From assembly GCA_023421395.1 (NCBI GenBank), contig JAEZTL010000004.1, forward strand, positions 1-64,000: 64,000 bases of DNA, given 5' to 3'. Source of the DNA: Bacillota bacterium. GTDB lineage: Bacteria; Bacillota; Clostridia; Christensenellales; Aristaeellaceae. Below are positions 6,614 to 13,959 of the stretch, piece by piece (position 1 is the first letter of the stretch; every line of letters starts with the position of its first letter). The notes under the pieces are model-generated. The model searched no databases and had not been told where the DNA came from. It saw only the letters and a list, made by a program, of their open reading frames with translations. Both the position numbers and the translations under genes were made by a program.

Positions 6614-8755
6614 ATGGTTTGGGCGATCGTGGCCATCGTGGTTTCCATTGCCGCGCTGGGCGTCGCGGCCTACTTCTACCGCTGGGTAAAGGCGCTGCCG
6701 ACGGCCAACCCGGAGGTTGACCGCATCAGCGACCTGATCCGCAAGGGCGCCTTCACGTTCATCAAGCGCGAGTACAGGACGCTCGCCATCTTCTGCGGCG
6801 CGGCGGGCCTTCTCATCCTGCTGTTCCTGCCTCACCCGATCTGGTCCTCCGAGGATCCGTCCCACAACGTGGGCATGCTGCTGAGCTACCTGTTCGGCTC
6901 CGTTCTGTCCGCCACCGCGGGCGTGGTGGGCATCTCGATCGCGACCTACGCCAACAGCCGTTCGGCCTCCGCGGCGCGCCAGGGCATTGCCCCGGCGTAC
7001 ATGGCGGGCTTCCGCGGCGGCGCGGTCATGGGCATGGCGGTCGTGGCCACGTCCCTCCTGGGCACCGCGATCCTGTTCCTGATCAAGCGGGACAACCCGG
7101 ATGAGCTGATCATGGCCTTCAGCTTCGGCGCGAGCTCGCTGGCGCTGTTCGCCAAGGCGGGCGGCGGCATCTTCACCAAGACAGCGGACATCTCCGCCGA
7201 CCTCACCGGCAAGGTGGAGCTGGGCATCCCCGAGGACGACCCGCGCAACCCGGCGGTCATCGCCGACAACGTGGGCGACAACGTGGGCGACGTGGCCGGC
7301 ATGGGCGCGGACCTGTTCGACTCCAACGTGGCCTCCATCGCGGCGGCGGTGGTCATCGCGACGGTGCTGCAAAAGATCGAGCTGATCTTCTGCTTCGGCG
7401 CGCTGGGTCTCCTGGCCTCGATCATCGGCGTGTTCGTCTCCAAGATCGGCAAGGACGGCGACCCGGGCAAGGCCCTCAACAACGGCACCTACATCACCTG
7501 CGGCCTGTTCGCGGTGATGACCCTGATCGTGACGCTGATCTGGCCCCTGGGCATGGAGTCCGTCGCCGACGGCCTCCGCATCTGGGGCGCGGCGGTGTTC
7601 GGCATGGTGGCCGGCGTGATCATCGGCCTCACCTCCGAATTCTTCACCGGCGACGACAAAAAGCCCGTCGCCCGCGTGGCGTCGGCCTGCCAGAACGGCC
7701 CGGCTTTCACGATCCTCTCCGGCTTCTCCTACGGCCTCGTGAGCTCGCTGCCCTCCATGGTGGGCATCGGCCTGGCCGCGCTGGTTTCCTATAAGATCTG
7801 CGAGCCGCTTGGCAGCAACTACCCGATGCTGGGCATCGCGGTGGCGGCGCTGGGCATGCTGTCCGTCGTGGGCATGATCATCGCCAACGACGCCTACGGC
7901 CCCATCGTCGATAACGCCCGCGGCCTGGCCGAGATGTGCGACCTGGGCGACGAGGTGCTGGACATCACCGACAAGCTGGACTCCGCCGGCAACACCTCCA
8001 AGGCCATTACCAAGGGCTTCGCCATCGGCGCGGCGGGCCTCACCGTCATCGCGCTGCTGGCCGCGTTCAAAGAGACCGCCGAGCAGGCCATCGAGAAGAT
8101 GGTCGCCACCGTGGGCCTCGCCAACATCCCGGAAGCCTACCAGAAGCTCGTGGACGCGGCGGGCCAGGCCAACATCCAGTTCAACCTGATGGACCCGCTG
8201 GTCTTCTTTGGCATGATGGTGGGGGCGGCCATCCCGGCGGTGTTCTCCGCGATGCTGATTCTGGGCGTGGACCGCAATTCCGAAAAGATGGTGGCGGAAA
8301 TCCGCCGCCAGTTCAGCAGCATTCCCGGTCTCAAGGAAGGCAGGCCCGGCGTGCACCCGCAGTATGAAAAGTGCATCGACATCGCCACCGTGGGCGCCAT
8401 CCGCGAGCTGATCCCCGCGGGCCTCATGGCCATCCTGGGCACGCTGGCCGTGGGCTTTATCGGCGGCGTCAGCGCCATCGGCGGCTATCTGGTGGGCAAC
8501 ATCGTCACCGGCCTTCTGATCGCGCTTCTGATGTCCAACGCGGGCGGACTGTGGGACAACGCGAAAAAGTACATCGAGTCCGGCAACTGCGGCGGCAAGG
8601 GCAGCGAAGCCCATAAGGCCGGCGTCATCGGCGACACCGTGGGCGATCCCTTCAAGGACACCGCGGGCCCGTCGATCAACACCCAGATCACCGTGGTCAT
8701 GCTGGTTTCCAACCTGGCGGCCGGCCTGTTCGTGGCCACCTCGCTGATCCGGTAA
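6614..8755 (+). CDS. hppA: Membrane-bound H+-translocating pyrophosphatase, K+-independent type
   Basis: This 713-residue membrane protein couples hydrolysis of pyrophosphate to proton export. The pyrophosphate and Mg-binding motifs are present: EDDPRNPAVIADNVGDNVGD near residues 207-226, and GDTVGDPFKDTAGPS near the C-terminus. About sixteen hydrophobic helices are visible. At the determinant of potassium dependence the sequence reads GNTSKAITKG, with Lys463 and Thr466; family knowledge places Lys/Thr here in the K+-independent, proton-pumping class, since the sodium pumps need K+. The start at 6614 is chosen for its 8-9 nt distance from AGGGGAG; ATG at 6605 is too close. The gene stands alone with its own terminator. 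Confidence 0.95.
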   Translation: MVWAIVAIVVSIAALGVAAYFYRWVKALPTANPEVDRISDLIRKGAFTFIKREYRTLAIFCGAAGLLILLFLPHPIWSSEDPSHNVGMLLSYLFGSVLSATAGVVGISIATYANSRSASAARQGIAPAYMAGFRGGAVMGMAVVATSLLGTAILFLIKRDNPDELIMAFSFGASSLALFAKAGGGIFTKTADISADLTGKVELGIPEDDPRNPAVIADNVGDNVGDVAGMGADLFDSNVASIAAAVVIATVLQKIELIFCFGALGLLASIIGVFVSKIGKDGDPGKALNNGTYITCGLFAVMTLIVTLIWPLGMESVADGLRIWGAAVFGMVAGVIIGLTSEFFTGDDKKPVARVASACQNGPAFTILSGFSYGLVSSLPSMVGIGLAALVSYKICEPLGSNYPMLGIAVAALGMLSVVGMIIANDAYGPIVDNARGLAEMCDLGDEVLDITDKLDSAGNTSKAITKGFAIGAAGLTVIALLAAFKETAEQAIEKMVATVGLANIPEAYQKLVDAAGQANIQFNLMDPLVFFGMMVGAAIPAVFSAMLILGVDRNSEKMVAEIRRQFSSIPGLKEGRPGVHPQYEKCIDIATVGAIRELIPAGLMAILGTLAVGFIGGVSAIGGYLVGNIVTGLLIALLMSNAGGLWDNAKKYIESGNCGGKGSEAHKAGVIGDTVGDPFKDTAGPSINTQITVVMLVSNLAAGLFVATSLIR

Positions 8756-8765
8756 GTTTGGCCCG

Positions 8766-8801
8766 GAAGCGGCCGGCATGCGTGCCGGCCGCTTCTTTTT
8801 T
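8766..8801 (+). terminator. Intrinsic terminator of hppA
   Basis: A 13-bp perfect stem (GAAGCGGCCGGCA arm) with a TGCG loop is followed by six T. Confidence 0.95.
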
Positions 8802-8844
8802 GTCCGTATCCGGCTGCGCAGCCGCGAAAAGCTTGAAAAAATAC

Positions 8845-8872
8845 TTGACATATGCCCGATTCGGCTTATAAT
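8845..8872 (+). promoter_or_regulatory. Sigma-70 promoter of the ORP-like operon
   Basis: TTGACA at 8845 and TATAAT at 8867 are both exact and separated by 16 bp. A copy of CATATGCCCGA overlaps the end of the -35 box. Confidence 0.85.
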
Positions 8873-8884
8873 GAAGAACGAATA

Positions 8885-8896
8885 GGGCATATGCCC
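8885..8896. promoter_or_regulatory. Palindromic operator candidate GGGCATATGCCC
   Basis: A perfect 12-nt palindrome lies just downstream of the promoter. The 11-mer CATATGCCCGA occurs here (8888-8898) and again at 8849-8859, overlapping the -35 box. This pairing is typical of a repressor that binds at both sites. The first gene of the operon encodes a helix-turn-helix protein and is the obvious candidate, but that is inference. Confidence 0.6.
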
Positions 8897-8915
8897 GAAA
8901 TTAGGAGGGATCGGC

Positions 8916-9299
8916 ATGCCCAGGCCCAGGAAGTGGCGCAAGGTGTGCTGCCTGCCGGAGAGCAGCCTGTACGGCCCGCTCAACGCGCCGCCGGAGCGCG
9001 GCGTGGTGGTGCTGAACGTGGATGAATACGAGGCGATCCGGCTGATCGACCTGGAGAACTTCACCCAGGAGCAGTGCGCCGACCAGATGGCCATCGCCCG
9101 CACCACGGTGCAGCGCATCTACAGCGACGCGCGGCGCAAGCTCGCCCAGTCGCTGGTGCACGGCAGCGTGCTCCGCATCGAGGGCGGCGAATACCGGCTC
9201 TGCGACGGGCTGGAGGAGACTTGCCGCTGCGGCGGCTGCCAGCGGCACCGCTGCGGCCGGCGAAGCGGATTGATGAAAGGCGGAGAGGAAACGAAATGA
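8916..9299 (+). CDS. DUF134 / UPF0251 helix-turn-helix protein, probable operon regulator
   Basis: The 127-residue protein starts MPRPRKWRKVCCLP, the typical opening of the DUF134 family. A sigma-like helix-turn-helix follows at about residues 38-75 (NVDEYEAIRLIDLENFTQEQCADQMAIARTTVQRIYSDARRKLAQSL). The C-terminus carries a Cys/His cluster (ETCRCGGCQRHRC) that could bind metal. Family members are usually encoded beside MinD-type ferredoxin ATPases and NifX-type proteins, as here. It is first in a six-gene operon and overlaps the next start by 4 nt. A palindrome in front of it suggests autoregulation. Confidence 0.9.
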   Translation: MPRPRKWRKVCCLPESSLYGPLNAPPERGVVVLNVDEYEAIRLIDLENFTQEQCADQMAIARTTVQRIYSDARRKLAQSLVHGSVLRIEGGEYRLCDGLEETCRCGGCQRHRCGRRSGLMKGGEETK

Positions 9300-10135
9300 G
9301 CGAATGCACCCATGACTGCGCCGCCTGCGGCGAGGCCTGCGCGGAGCGCGCCGAGGATTTTGACTTTCGCGCAGCGCCCAACGATTTCACCCGCGTGAAG
9401 CGGGTCGTCGCCGTGGTCAGCGGCAAAGGCGGCGTGGGCAAGAGCCTGGTCACGCAGCTTCTGGCGGTACTGGCGCGCCGCGCGGGGTTTAAAACCGCGA
9501 TCCTGGACGCGGACATCACCGGCCCGTCCATTCCCAGGGCCTTCGGGCTGAATGAAAAGGCCGTCGGAAACGAGATGGGCATCCTTCCCGCCCGCACCAG
9601 GACGGGCATTTCGGTGATGTCGCTGAACCTGCTGCTGGAAAACGACGCCGATCCGGTGGTGTGGCGCGGGCCGATCATCGCGGGCACGGTCAAGCAGTTC
9701 TGGACGGAGGTCGCCTGGGGCGAGGTGGACTACATGTTCGTGGACATGCCGCCGGGCACCGGGGACGTGCCGCTGACGGTGTTCCAATCGCTTCCGGTGG
9801 ACGGAGTGGTGGTGGTGGCCACGCCTCAGGAACTGGTGGGCATGATCGTCGAAAAGGCGGTCCGGATGGCGGACATGATGAAAATCCCGGTGCTGGCGCT
9901 GGTGGAGAACATGAGCTACATGGTCTGCCCGGACTGCGGCAAAAGGCTGACGCCCTTTGGCGAGAGCCGCGCGGACGCCATCGCGGGCGCCCACGGCATC
10001 GGCTGCGTCGCGCGCCTGCCCATTGACCCGAAGCTGGCCGCCGCCTGCGACGCGGGCGCCATCGAGCTCTTTGACGGGGCGTGGCTGGACGGGCTTTTGA
10101 AGCACCTGGAGGAGGCGCTTCCGACCGGTGAATAG
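9296..10135 (+). CDS. Mrp/NBP35-type P-loop ATPase
   Basis: The 279-residue product belongs to the Mrp/ApbC group of iron-sulfur carrier ATPases. Four cysteines at the N-terminus (C4, C8, C11, C15) resemble the NBP35-type cluster site. The deviant Walker A motif SGKGGVGKS ends at residue 50, the switch region reads DADITGPSIP, and Walker B is DYMFVDMPPGTGD. A CxxC (VCPDCGK) lies in the last third, the conserved bridging-cluster site. Start ATG at 9296 overlaps the preceding stop (ATGA). Family members carry Fe-S clusters to target proteins; in the ORP cluster of Desulfovibrio the equivalent is Mrp-ORP. Confidence 0.9.
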   Translation: MSECTHDCAACGEACAERAEDFDFRAAPNDFTRVKRVVAVVSGKGGVGKSLVTQLLAVLARRAGFKTAILDADITGPSIPRAFGLNEKAVGNEMGILPARTRTGISVMSLNLLLENDADPVVWRGPIIAGTVKQFWTEVAWGEVDYMFVDMPPGTGDVPLTVFQSLPVDGVVVVATPQELVGMIVEKAVRMADMMKIPVLALVENMSYMVCPDCGKRLTPFGESRADAIAGAHGIGCVARLPIDPKLAAACDAGAIELFDGAWLDGLLKHLEEALPTGE

Positions 10136-10148
10136 GAGGAGAGGCATC

Positions 10149-10508
10149 GTGCGAGTGGTCATCCCGGTCAACGAGGATGGGGACACCCCCTGTCCGTCCT
10201 TCGGGCGCGCGCCTCTATTCTGGGTGGCGGACACCGAGCGCGGCACGGTGGACGTGCTGGAGAACGCCGCGGCCCGGAGCGAAGGCGGCGCGGGCATCCG
10301 CGCGGCCCAGGCGGTGGTGGATCTGAAAGCCGGCGCGCTGATCGCCCCCAGGCTGGGAGAAAACGCGGCGAACGTGCTGAAGGCCGCGGGCATCCAACTC
10401 TACCGGCCGAAATTCGGCGGCACCCAGGCCAACCTGGGCGCGCTGCTGGCGGGCACGCTGCCCCCGCTGACCGCCATCCACCCCGGCTTCCATGGGGGCG
10501 CGGAATGA
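10149..10508 (+). CDS. NifX/NifB-type dinitrogenase iron-molybdenum cofactor domain protein
   Basis: A 119-residue single-domain protein. The start is GTG at 10149, since AGGAGGAG lies 7-8 nt upstream. The fold is recognised from MRVVIPVNEDGDTPCPSFGRAPLFWVAD at the N-terminus and the later AQAVVDLKAGALIAPRLGENAANVLKAAGIQLY. Relatives bind metal-sulfur clusters; the orange protein ORP of sulfate reducers, which holds a Mo-Cu cluster, belongs here. Whether this one binds metal cannot be seen. It lies in an operon with Mrp- and MinD-type ATPases and ends in a 4-nt overlap with the next gene. Confidence 0.85.
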   Translation: MRVVIPVNEDGDTPCPSFGRAPLFWVADTERGTVDVLENAAARSEGGAGIRAAQAVVDLKAGALIAPRLGENAANVLKAAGIQLYRPKFGGTQANLGALLAGTLPPLTAIHPGFHGGAE

Positions 10509-11347
10509 AGATCGCGGTCATGAGCGGCAAGGGCGGCACGGGCAAGACGCTGGTGGCGGTGAACCTGGCCGCGGCGGGCGGGCGGTGCGTCTACGCAGAC
10601 TGCGATGTGGAGGAGCCCGACGGCCGCCTGTTTCTGAACCCCGGGGCGATCGTCCGCCGGGAGGTGGGCGTGAATGTACCCGCGGTGGACGCGGAAAAAT
10701 GCCTGGGCTGCCGGGTGTGCGTCCAGTTCTGCCGGTTCGGCGCGCTGGCCTTCGTCAGCGGCAAGCCCCTTCTGACCCCCGGCGTGTGCCACGGCTGCGG
10801 CGGCTGCGCCACCCTGTGCCCCGTCCGGGCGATTTCAGAGCGAATGCGGCCCATCGGCGCCATTGAGCGGGGCGATTCCGGCGAGATCCGCGTCGCCACC
10901 GGCGTTCTGAACCCCGGCGAGGCCAGCGGCGTGCCGCTCATCCACGCGCTGCTTTCGGAGCTGGACGGAGCGGAGACCGCCTTTCTGGACTGCCCGCCCG
11001 GCGTTTCCTGCGCCGCGATGGCCTGCGCCCGGGCGGCGGACCTGGTGGTGCTGGTGGCGGAGCCCACCCGCTACGGCGCGGAAAACCTGAAGATGGCGGA
11101 CGAACTGTGCGCGGGCCTTGGGAAGCGGCGCGTGGCGGTGCTCAATAAGCGCATGCCCGGCGCAGCCGATCCTTCGGAAGTCTACTGCGAGGCGGCGGGC
11201 ATTCCCGTGGCGGCGCGCATCCCCTATGACCCGGAACTCGCGCGCCTGAACGCGCTGGGCATTCTGGTTTCGGAAAAGCTCCCGTGGGTCAAAGCGCTGT
11301 TTCGGGAACTCAGGGAACGGCTCATGGAGGAGGCGCGCGTTCAATGA
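10505..11347 (+). CDS. MinD-family ATPase with inserted 2[4Fe-4S] ferredoxin domain (first copy)
   Basis: The 280-residue protein has the Walker A motif MSGKGGTGKT at residues 6-15. A bacterial ferredoxin insert with two complete CxxCxxCxxxC sites lies at about residues 63-105 (CLGCRVCVQFCRFGA and CHGCGGCATLCPVRA). Walker B is TAFLDCPPGVSC. This is the standard layout of ATPases that pair with NifX/ORP-type proteins. It overlaps both neighbours by 4 nt. A role in moving or reducing metal clusters, or in placing the complex at the cell middle as shown for the Desulfovibrio ORP complex, is inference. Confidence 0.9.
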   Translation: MKIAVMSGKGGTGKTLVAVNLAAAGGRCVYADCDVEEPDGRLFLNPGAIVRREVGVNVPAVDAEKCLGCRVCVQFCRFGALAFVSGKPLLTPGVCHGCGGCATLCPVRAISERMRPIGAIERGDSGEIRVATGVLNPGEASGVPLIHALLSELDGAETAFLDCPPGVSCAAMACARAADLVVLVAEPTRYGAENLKMADELCAGLGKRRVAVLNKRMPGAADPSEVYCEAAGIPVAARIPYDPELARLNALGILVSEKLPWVKALFRELRERLMEEARVQ

Positions 11348-12246
11348 AGCGGATTGTGGTGCTCAGCGGCAAGGGCGGTACCGGCAAGACCACCGTCGCC
11401 GGCGCGCTGATCCATCTTTCGGGCGCGCTCCGCTTCGCGGAGTGCGACGTGGACGCCCCCAACCTGCACCTCGCGGTGGAAAACCCGCCGGACGGGACGG
11501 AAGAGGCGTATTTCGGCCTTCCCCGGGCGCGGATCGATCAGGAGGCGTGCGACCGGTGCGGAGAATGCGCGGCGCTTTGCCGCTTCGGCGCGGTTTCGCG
11601 CGGGGCGGACGGACGCTATGACATCGATCCCTTGGCCTGCGAGGGCTGCGCGCTGTGCGAAATGGCCTGCGAGTCCCGCGCGATCGCGATGCGGCCCATG
11701 GCAGCCGGAAGGCTGATCGCCCGATCGGGCGGCGGCCGCTTCTTCTCCGACGCGCGCCTGAACCCCGGCGGCGGCAACTCCGGCAGGCTGGTATCGGAGG
11801 TCAAGCGGCGGATGAACGCCGCGGGGGCGGCGGGCGATCTGGCGGTGATCGACGGCTCGCCCGGCATCGGCTGCCCGGTGATCGCCTCCGTCGGCGGCGC
11901 GGATCTGGTCCTGATCGTGACGGAGCCCACGCTCTCCGGCATCAGCGATATGGAGCGCGTCCTCCGGACCGCGGCGCAGTTGGGCGCGAGGTGCGCCGTG
12001 TGCGTCAACAAAGCCGATGGGAACCCGGAGATCTCGGACGGCATTGAAGCCTTCTGCGCCCGGGCCGCACTGCCGTTTCTCGGGCGCATCCCCTTTGACC
12101 GCGAGGTTGTGGAGGCGGTCAACGCGGGCGAAAGCGTGGTTTTGCGCGGCGGCGCGGCCGCCGAAGCCCTCCGCGCGCTCTACGGGAACCTGACCGCGCT
12201 TCTGCGGACGGGACAGGACGACGGAATCAAGGAGGAAAGCGTATGA
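11344..12246 (+). CDS. MinD-family ATPase with inserted 2[4Fe-4S] ferredoxin domain (second copy)
   Basis: This 300-residue paralogue of the preceding gene has LSGKGGTGKTTVAGAL at the N-terminus, ferredoxin motifs CDRCGECAALCRFGA and CEGCALCEMACESRA near residues 63-108, and the Walker B-like DLAVIDGSPGIGCPV. The two copies are arranged in tandem and are likely partners in one complex. The start ATG at 11344 overlaps the previous stop, and the stop overlaps the next start. Confidence 0.9.
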   Translation: MKRIVVLSGKGGTGKTTVAGALIHLSGALRFAECDVDAPNLHLAVENPPDGTEEAYFGLPRARIDQEACDRCGECAALCRFGAVSRGADGRYDIDPLACEGCALCEMACESRAIAMRPMAAGRLIARSGGGRFFSDARLNPGGGNSGRLVSEVKRRMNAAGAAGDLAVIDGSPGIGCPVIASVGGADLVLIVTEPTLSGISDMERVLRTAAQLGARCAVCVNKADGNPEISDGIEAFCARAALPFLGRIPFDREVVEAVNAGESVVLRGGAAAEALRALYGNLTALLRTGQDDGIKEESV

Positions 12247-12605
12247 TCATCGCGGTACCCGCTGACGGAAAGGCCGTCTGCGCACACTTCGGCCATTGTG
12301 AGAACTTCAACATCTATGAGGCGCGGGATGGCGGCGTCATTTCGGAAAAGAGCGTGCCCAACCCGGGTCACAGGCCGGGCTTTCTGCCCAATTTCCTGGC
12401 GGACATGGGGGTGACGGTGGTCGTAGCGGGCGGCATGGGCGGCGGCGCGGTCACAATCTTTGAGGAGCGGGGCGTCGAGGTGGTGGCGGGCGCCTCCGGC
12501 GACGCGCGCCAGGCCGTGGAGAAGTACCTGAGGGGAGAACTCAAATCCACCGGCGCGGTCTGCCATGAGCACAGGATGGAGCACGAGGGCCATTGCCGGC
12601 AGTGA
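12243..12605 (+). CDS. NifX-type dinitrogenase iron-molybdenum cofactor domain protein (second copy)
   Basis: The 120-residue protein begins MIIAVPADGKAVCAHFGHCENFNIYE, the signature of this family with its conserved HFG(H)CxxF. The middle reads TVVVAGGMGGGAVTIFEERGVEVVAGASGDARQAVEKYLRGEL. The C-terminal tail CHEHRMEHEGHC is rich in His and Cys and may bind metal. It is the last gene of the six-gene operon, overlaps the second MinD-type ATPase by 4 nt, and is followed by a strong two-way terminator. Confidence 0.9.
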   Translation: MIIAVPADGKAVCAHFGHCENFNIYEARDGGVISEKSVPNPGHRPGFLPNFLADMGVTVVVAGGMGGGAVTIFEERGVEVVAGASGDARQAVEKYLRGELKSTGAVCHEHRMEHEGHCRQ

Positions 12606-12619
12606 CCGCCTCCGATACG

Positions 12620-12651
12620 AAAAAGCCCGCATGCGCGCATGCGGGCTTTTT
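12620..12651. terminator. Bidirectional terminator between the ORP-like operon and the hydroxyproline operon
   Basis: The 15-nt arms AAAAAGCCCGCATGC and GCATGCGGGCTTTTT form a perfect stem with A- and T-tracts at both ends, placed between convergent genes. Confidence 0.95.
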
Positions 12652-12694
12652 GCGAGGGGCGCGGGGGGAGGATCCACGATCCTCGGGTGCTCAT

Positions 12695-13948
12695 TCATCT
12701 CGCGGCCATCGCGGCCTCGATGTCCTCGATGGAGCGGGGGATGGACCGGGACAGGTTGACGGCGCCGTCTTCCGTGATGAGGCAGTTGTCCTCCAGGCGG
12801 AAGCCGATGCCCCATTCCTCGTTGTAGATGCCGATGTCCACGCAGAACACCATGCCGGCGGAGACGGGGCGGGTCATGTCCACCACGTCGTGTACGTCAA
12901 AGCCCACGTGGTGCGCGCCGCCGTGCCACATGTAGCGGCCGACTTCCTCGTACTCCTTCACGAGGCCGATGGATTTGAGCTGCTCGAAGTTGTACTTCCG
13001 GGCGGTCAGGTCCACGTCCGCCATGGGCATGCCGGGCTTCAGAATCGAGAACATGTACTCCGAGGTATTGAAGGCGCAGGTATAGAGCAGCGCCTGCTCC
13101 CGGGAGAACTTTCCGTTCACCGGCCAGCCGCGGGACACGTCGTTGCACTCGTTGTCCCAGATGGCGCCCACGTCGTTGAGGACCATGTCGCCGTCCTCCA
13201 CCTGTCCGGTGTAGGCGTCGTAGTGGATGCAGAAGTTGTTCTTCCCGGCGGAGATGATCGGCGGGAAGGCGGGGGTGAGCACGCCGTTTCTCGTCAGCGC
13301 GGCGTCGTAGACGGCCTTGAGCTCGTACTCCGCCATGCCGGGACGGCAGGCGCGCATCATGTCCAGAACGCCCTCGCGGGTGACGGTCATGGCCCTCGTC
13401 ATCGCGTCGATCTCGCAGGGTTTTTTGATGGTGCGTAAAGACCGCAGGTGGGGCAGCAGGTTCTTCACCGCCAGGAACGGGTATTCCCGCGCGGCGAGGG
13501 CCGCGAAGCGGTCGGCGTCCGATTCCGGCTCACCCGGCTTCAGGCGGTCGATGTCAAGGTACAGATGCTCAAAAGCGCCGCTCCCCGCCAGCTTGTGGAA
13601 CCGGGCGGGGAAGTCCTCCACCCAGGCGATCTCCTCGATGCCCGTCAGCGCCCGGGCTTCGTCCGCCTTCACGCGGCGGCCGTTCCAGCGCTCAAGGTGC
13701 GCGTCCGGCGGCAGGATGAAAAGAGCCTCACGCACTTTTTCACCCCGCTTTTCGGCCAGAAACACGAATTTTTGCGCGTTGGGCAGCCCCGCGCCCGTCA
13801 GGTACGCGAAGTTGCGGTTGGCGAAGAAGCCGTGGAAGGCGTCCGCGGTGCGGCGGAGCGCTTCGCCGGCAAAGGACAGAATCAGCGCGTCGCCGGGGAT
13901 GCGCGCGTATAGCGCGCGGCGGTTTTCCATGTAAAAGGACTTATCCAT
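12695..13948 (-). CDS. M24-family aminopeptidase (Xaa-Pro aminopeptidase type)
   Basis: The 417-residue protein starts at ATG 13948 with AGGAGG 6 nt upstream. Residues of about 1-150 form a creatinase-N-like domain (ANRNFAYLTGAGLPNAQKFVFL). The C-terminal pita-bread domain shows the two-metal ligands: VLNDVGAIWDNECND (two Asp), GGAHHVGFDVHD (His), IYNEEWG and GFRLEDN (Glu). Such enzymes remove the residue before a proline, or split Xaa-Pro dipeptides. The position next to the HypD-type dehydratase and P5C dehydrogenase suggests it feeds proline or hydroxyproline from peptides into that pathway. Probably last gene of the operon; it is followed by a shared terminator. Confidence 0.9.
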   Translation of the reverse strand: MDKSFYMENRRALYARIPGDALILSFAGEALRRTADAFHGFFANRNFAYLTGAGLPNAQKFVFLAEKRGEKVREALFILPPDAHLERWNGRRVKADEARALTGIEEIAWVEDFPARFHKLAGSGAFEHLYLDIDRLKPGEPESDADRFAALAAREYPFLAVKNLLPHLRSLRTIKKPCEIDAMTRAMTVTREGVLDMMRACRPGMAEYELKAVYDAALTRNGVLTPAFPPIISAGKNNFCIHYDAYTGQVEDGDMVLNDVGAIWDNECNDVSRGWPVNGKFSREQALLYTCAFNTSEYMFSILKPGMPMADVDLTARKYNFEQLKSIGLVKEYEEVGRYMWHGGAHHVGFDVHDVVDMTRPVSAGMVFCVDIGIYNEEWGIGFRLEDNCLITEDGAVNLSRSIPRSIEDIEAAMAAR

Positions 13949-13959
13949 GCCGCGCCTCC

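Noticed and set aside
6614..8755. A sodium-pumping, K+-dependent pyrophosphatase
   Set aside because: GNTSKAITKG has Lys463 and Thr466 where K+-dependent enzymes have Ala and Gly; known sodium pumps belong to the K+-dependent group.
6587..9118. An 843-residue open frame on the minus strand opposite hppA and its downstream region
   Set aside because: It is antisense to a well-conserved membrane pyrophosphatase, has no ribosome site and a Gly/His/Arg/Asp-rich composition. High GC content makes long antisense frames common here.
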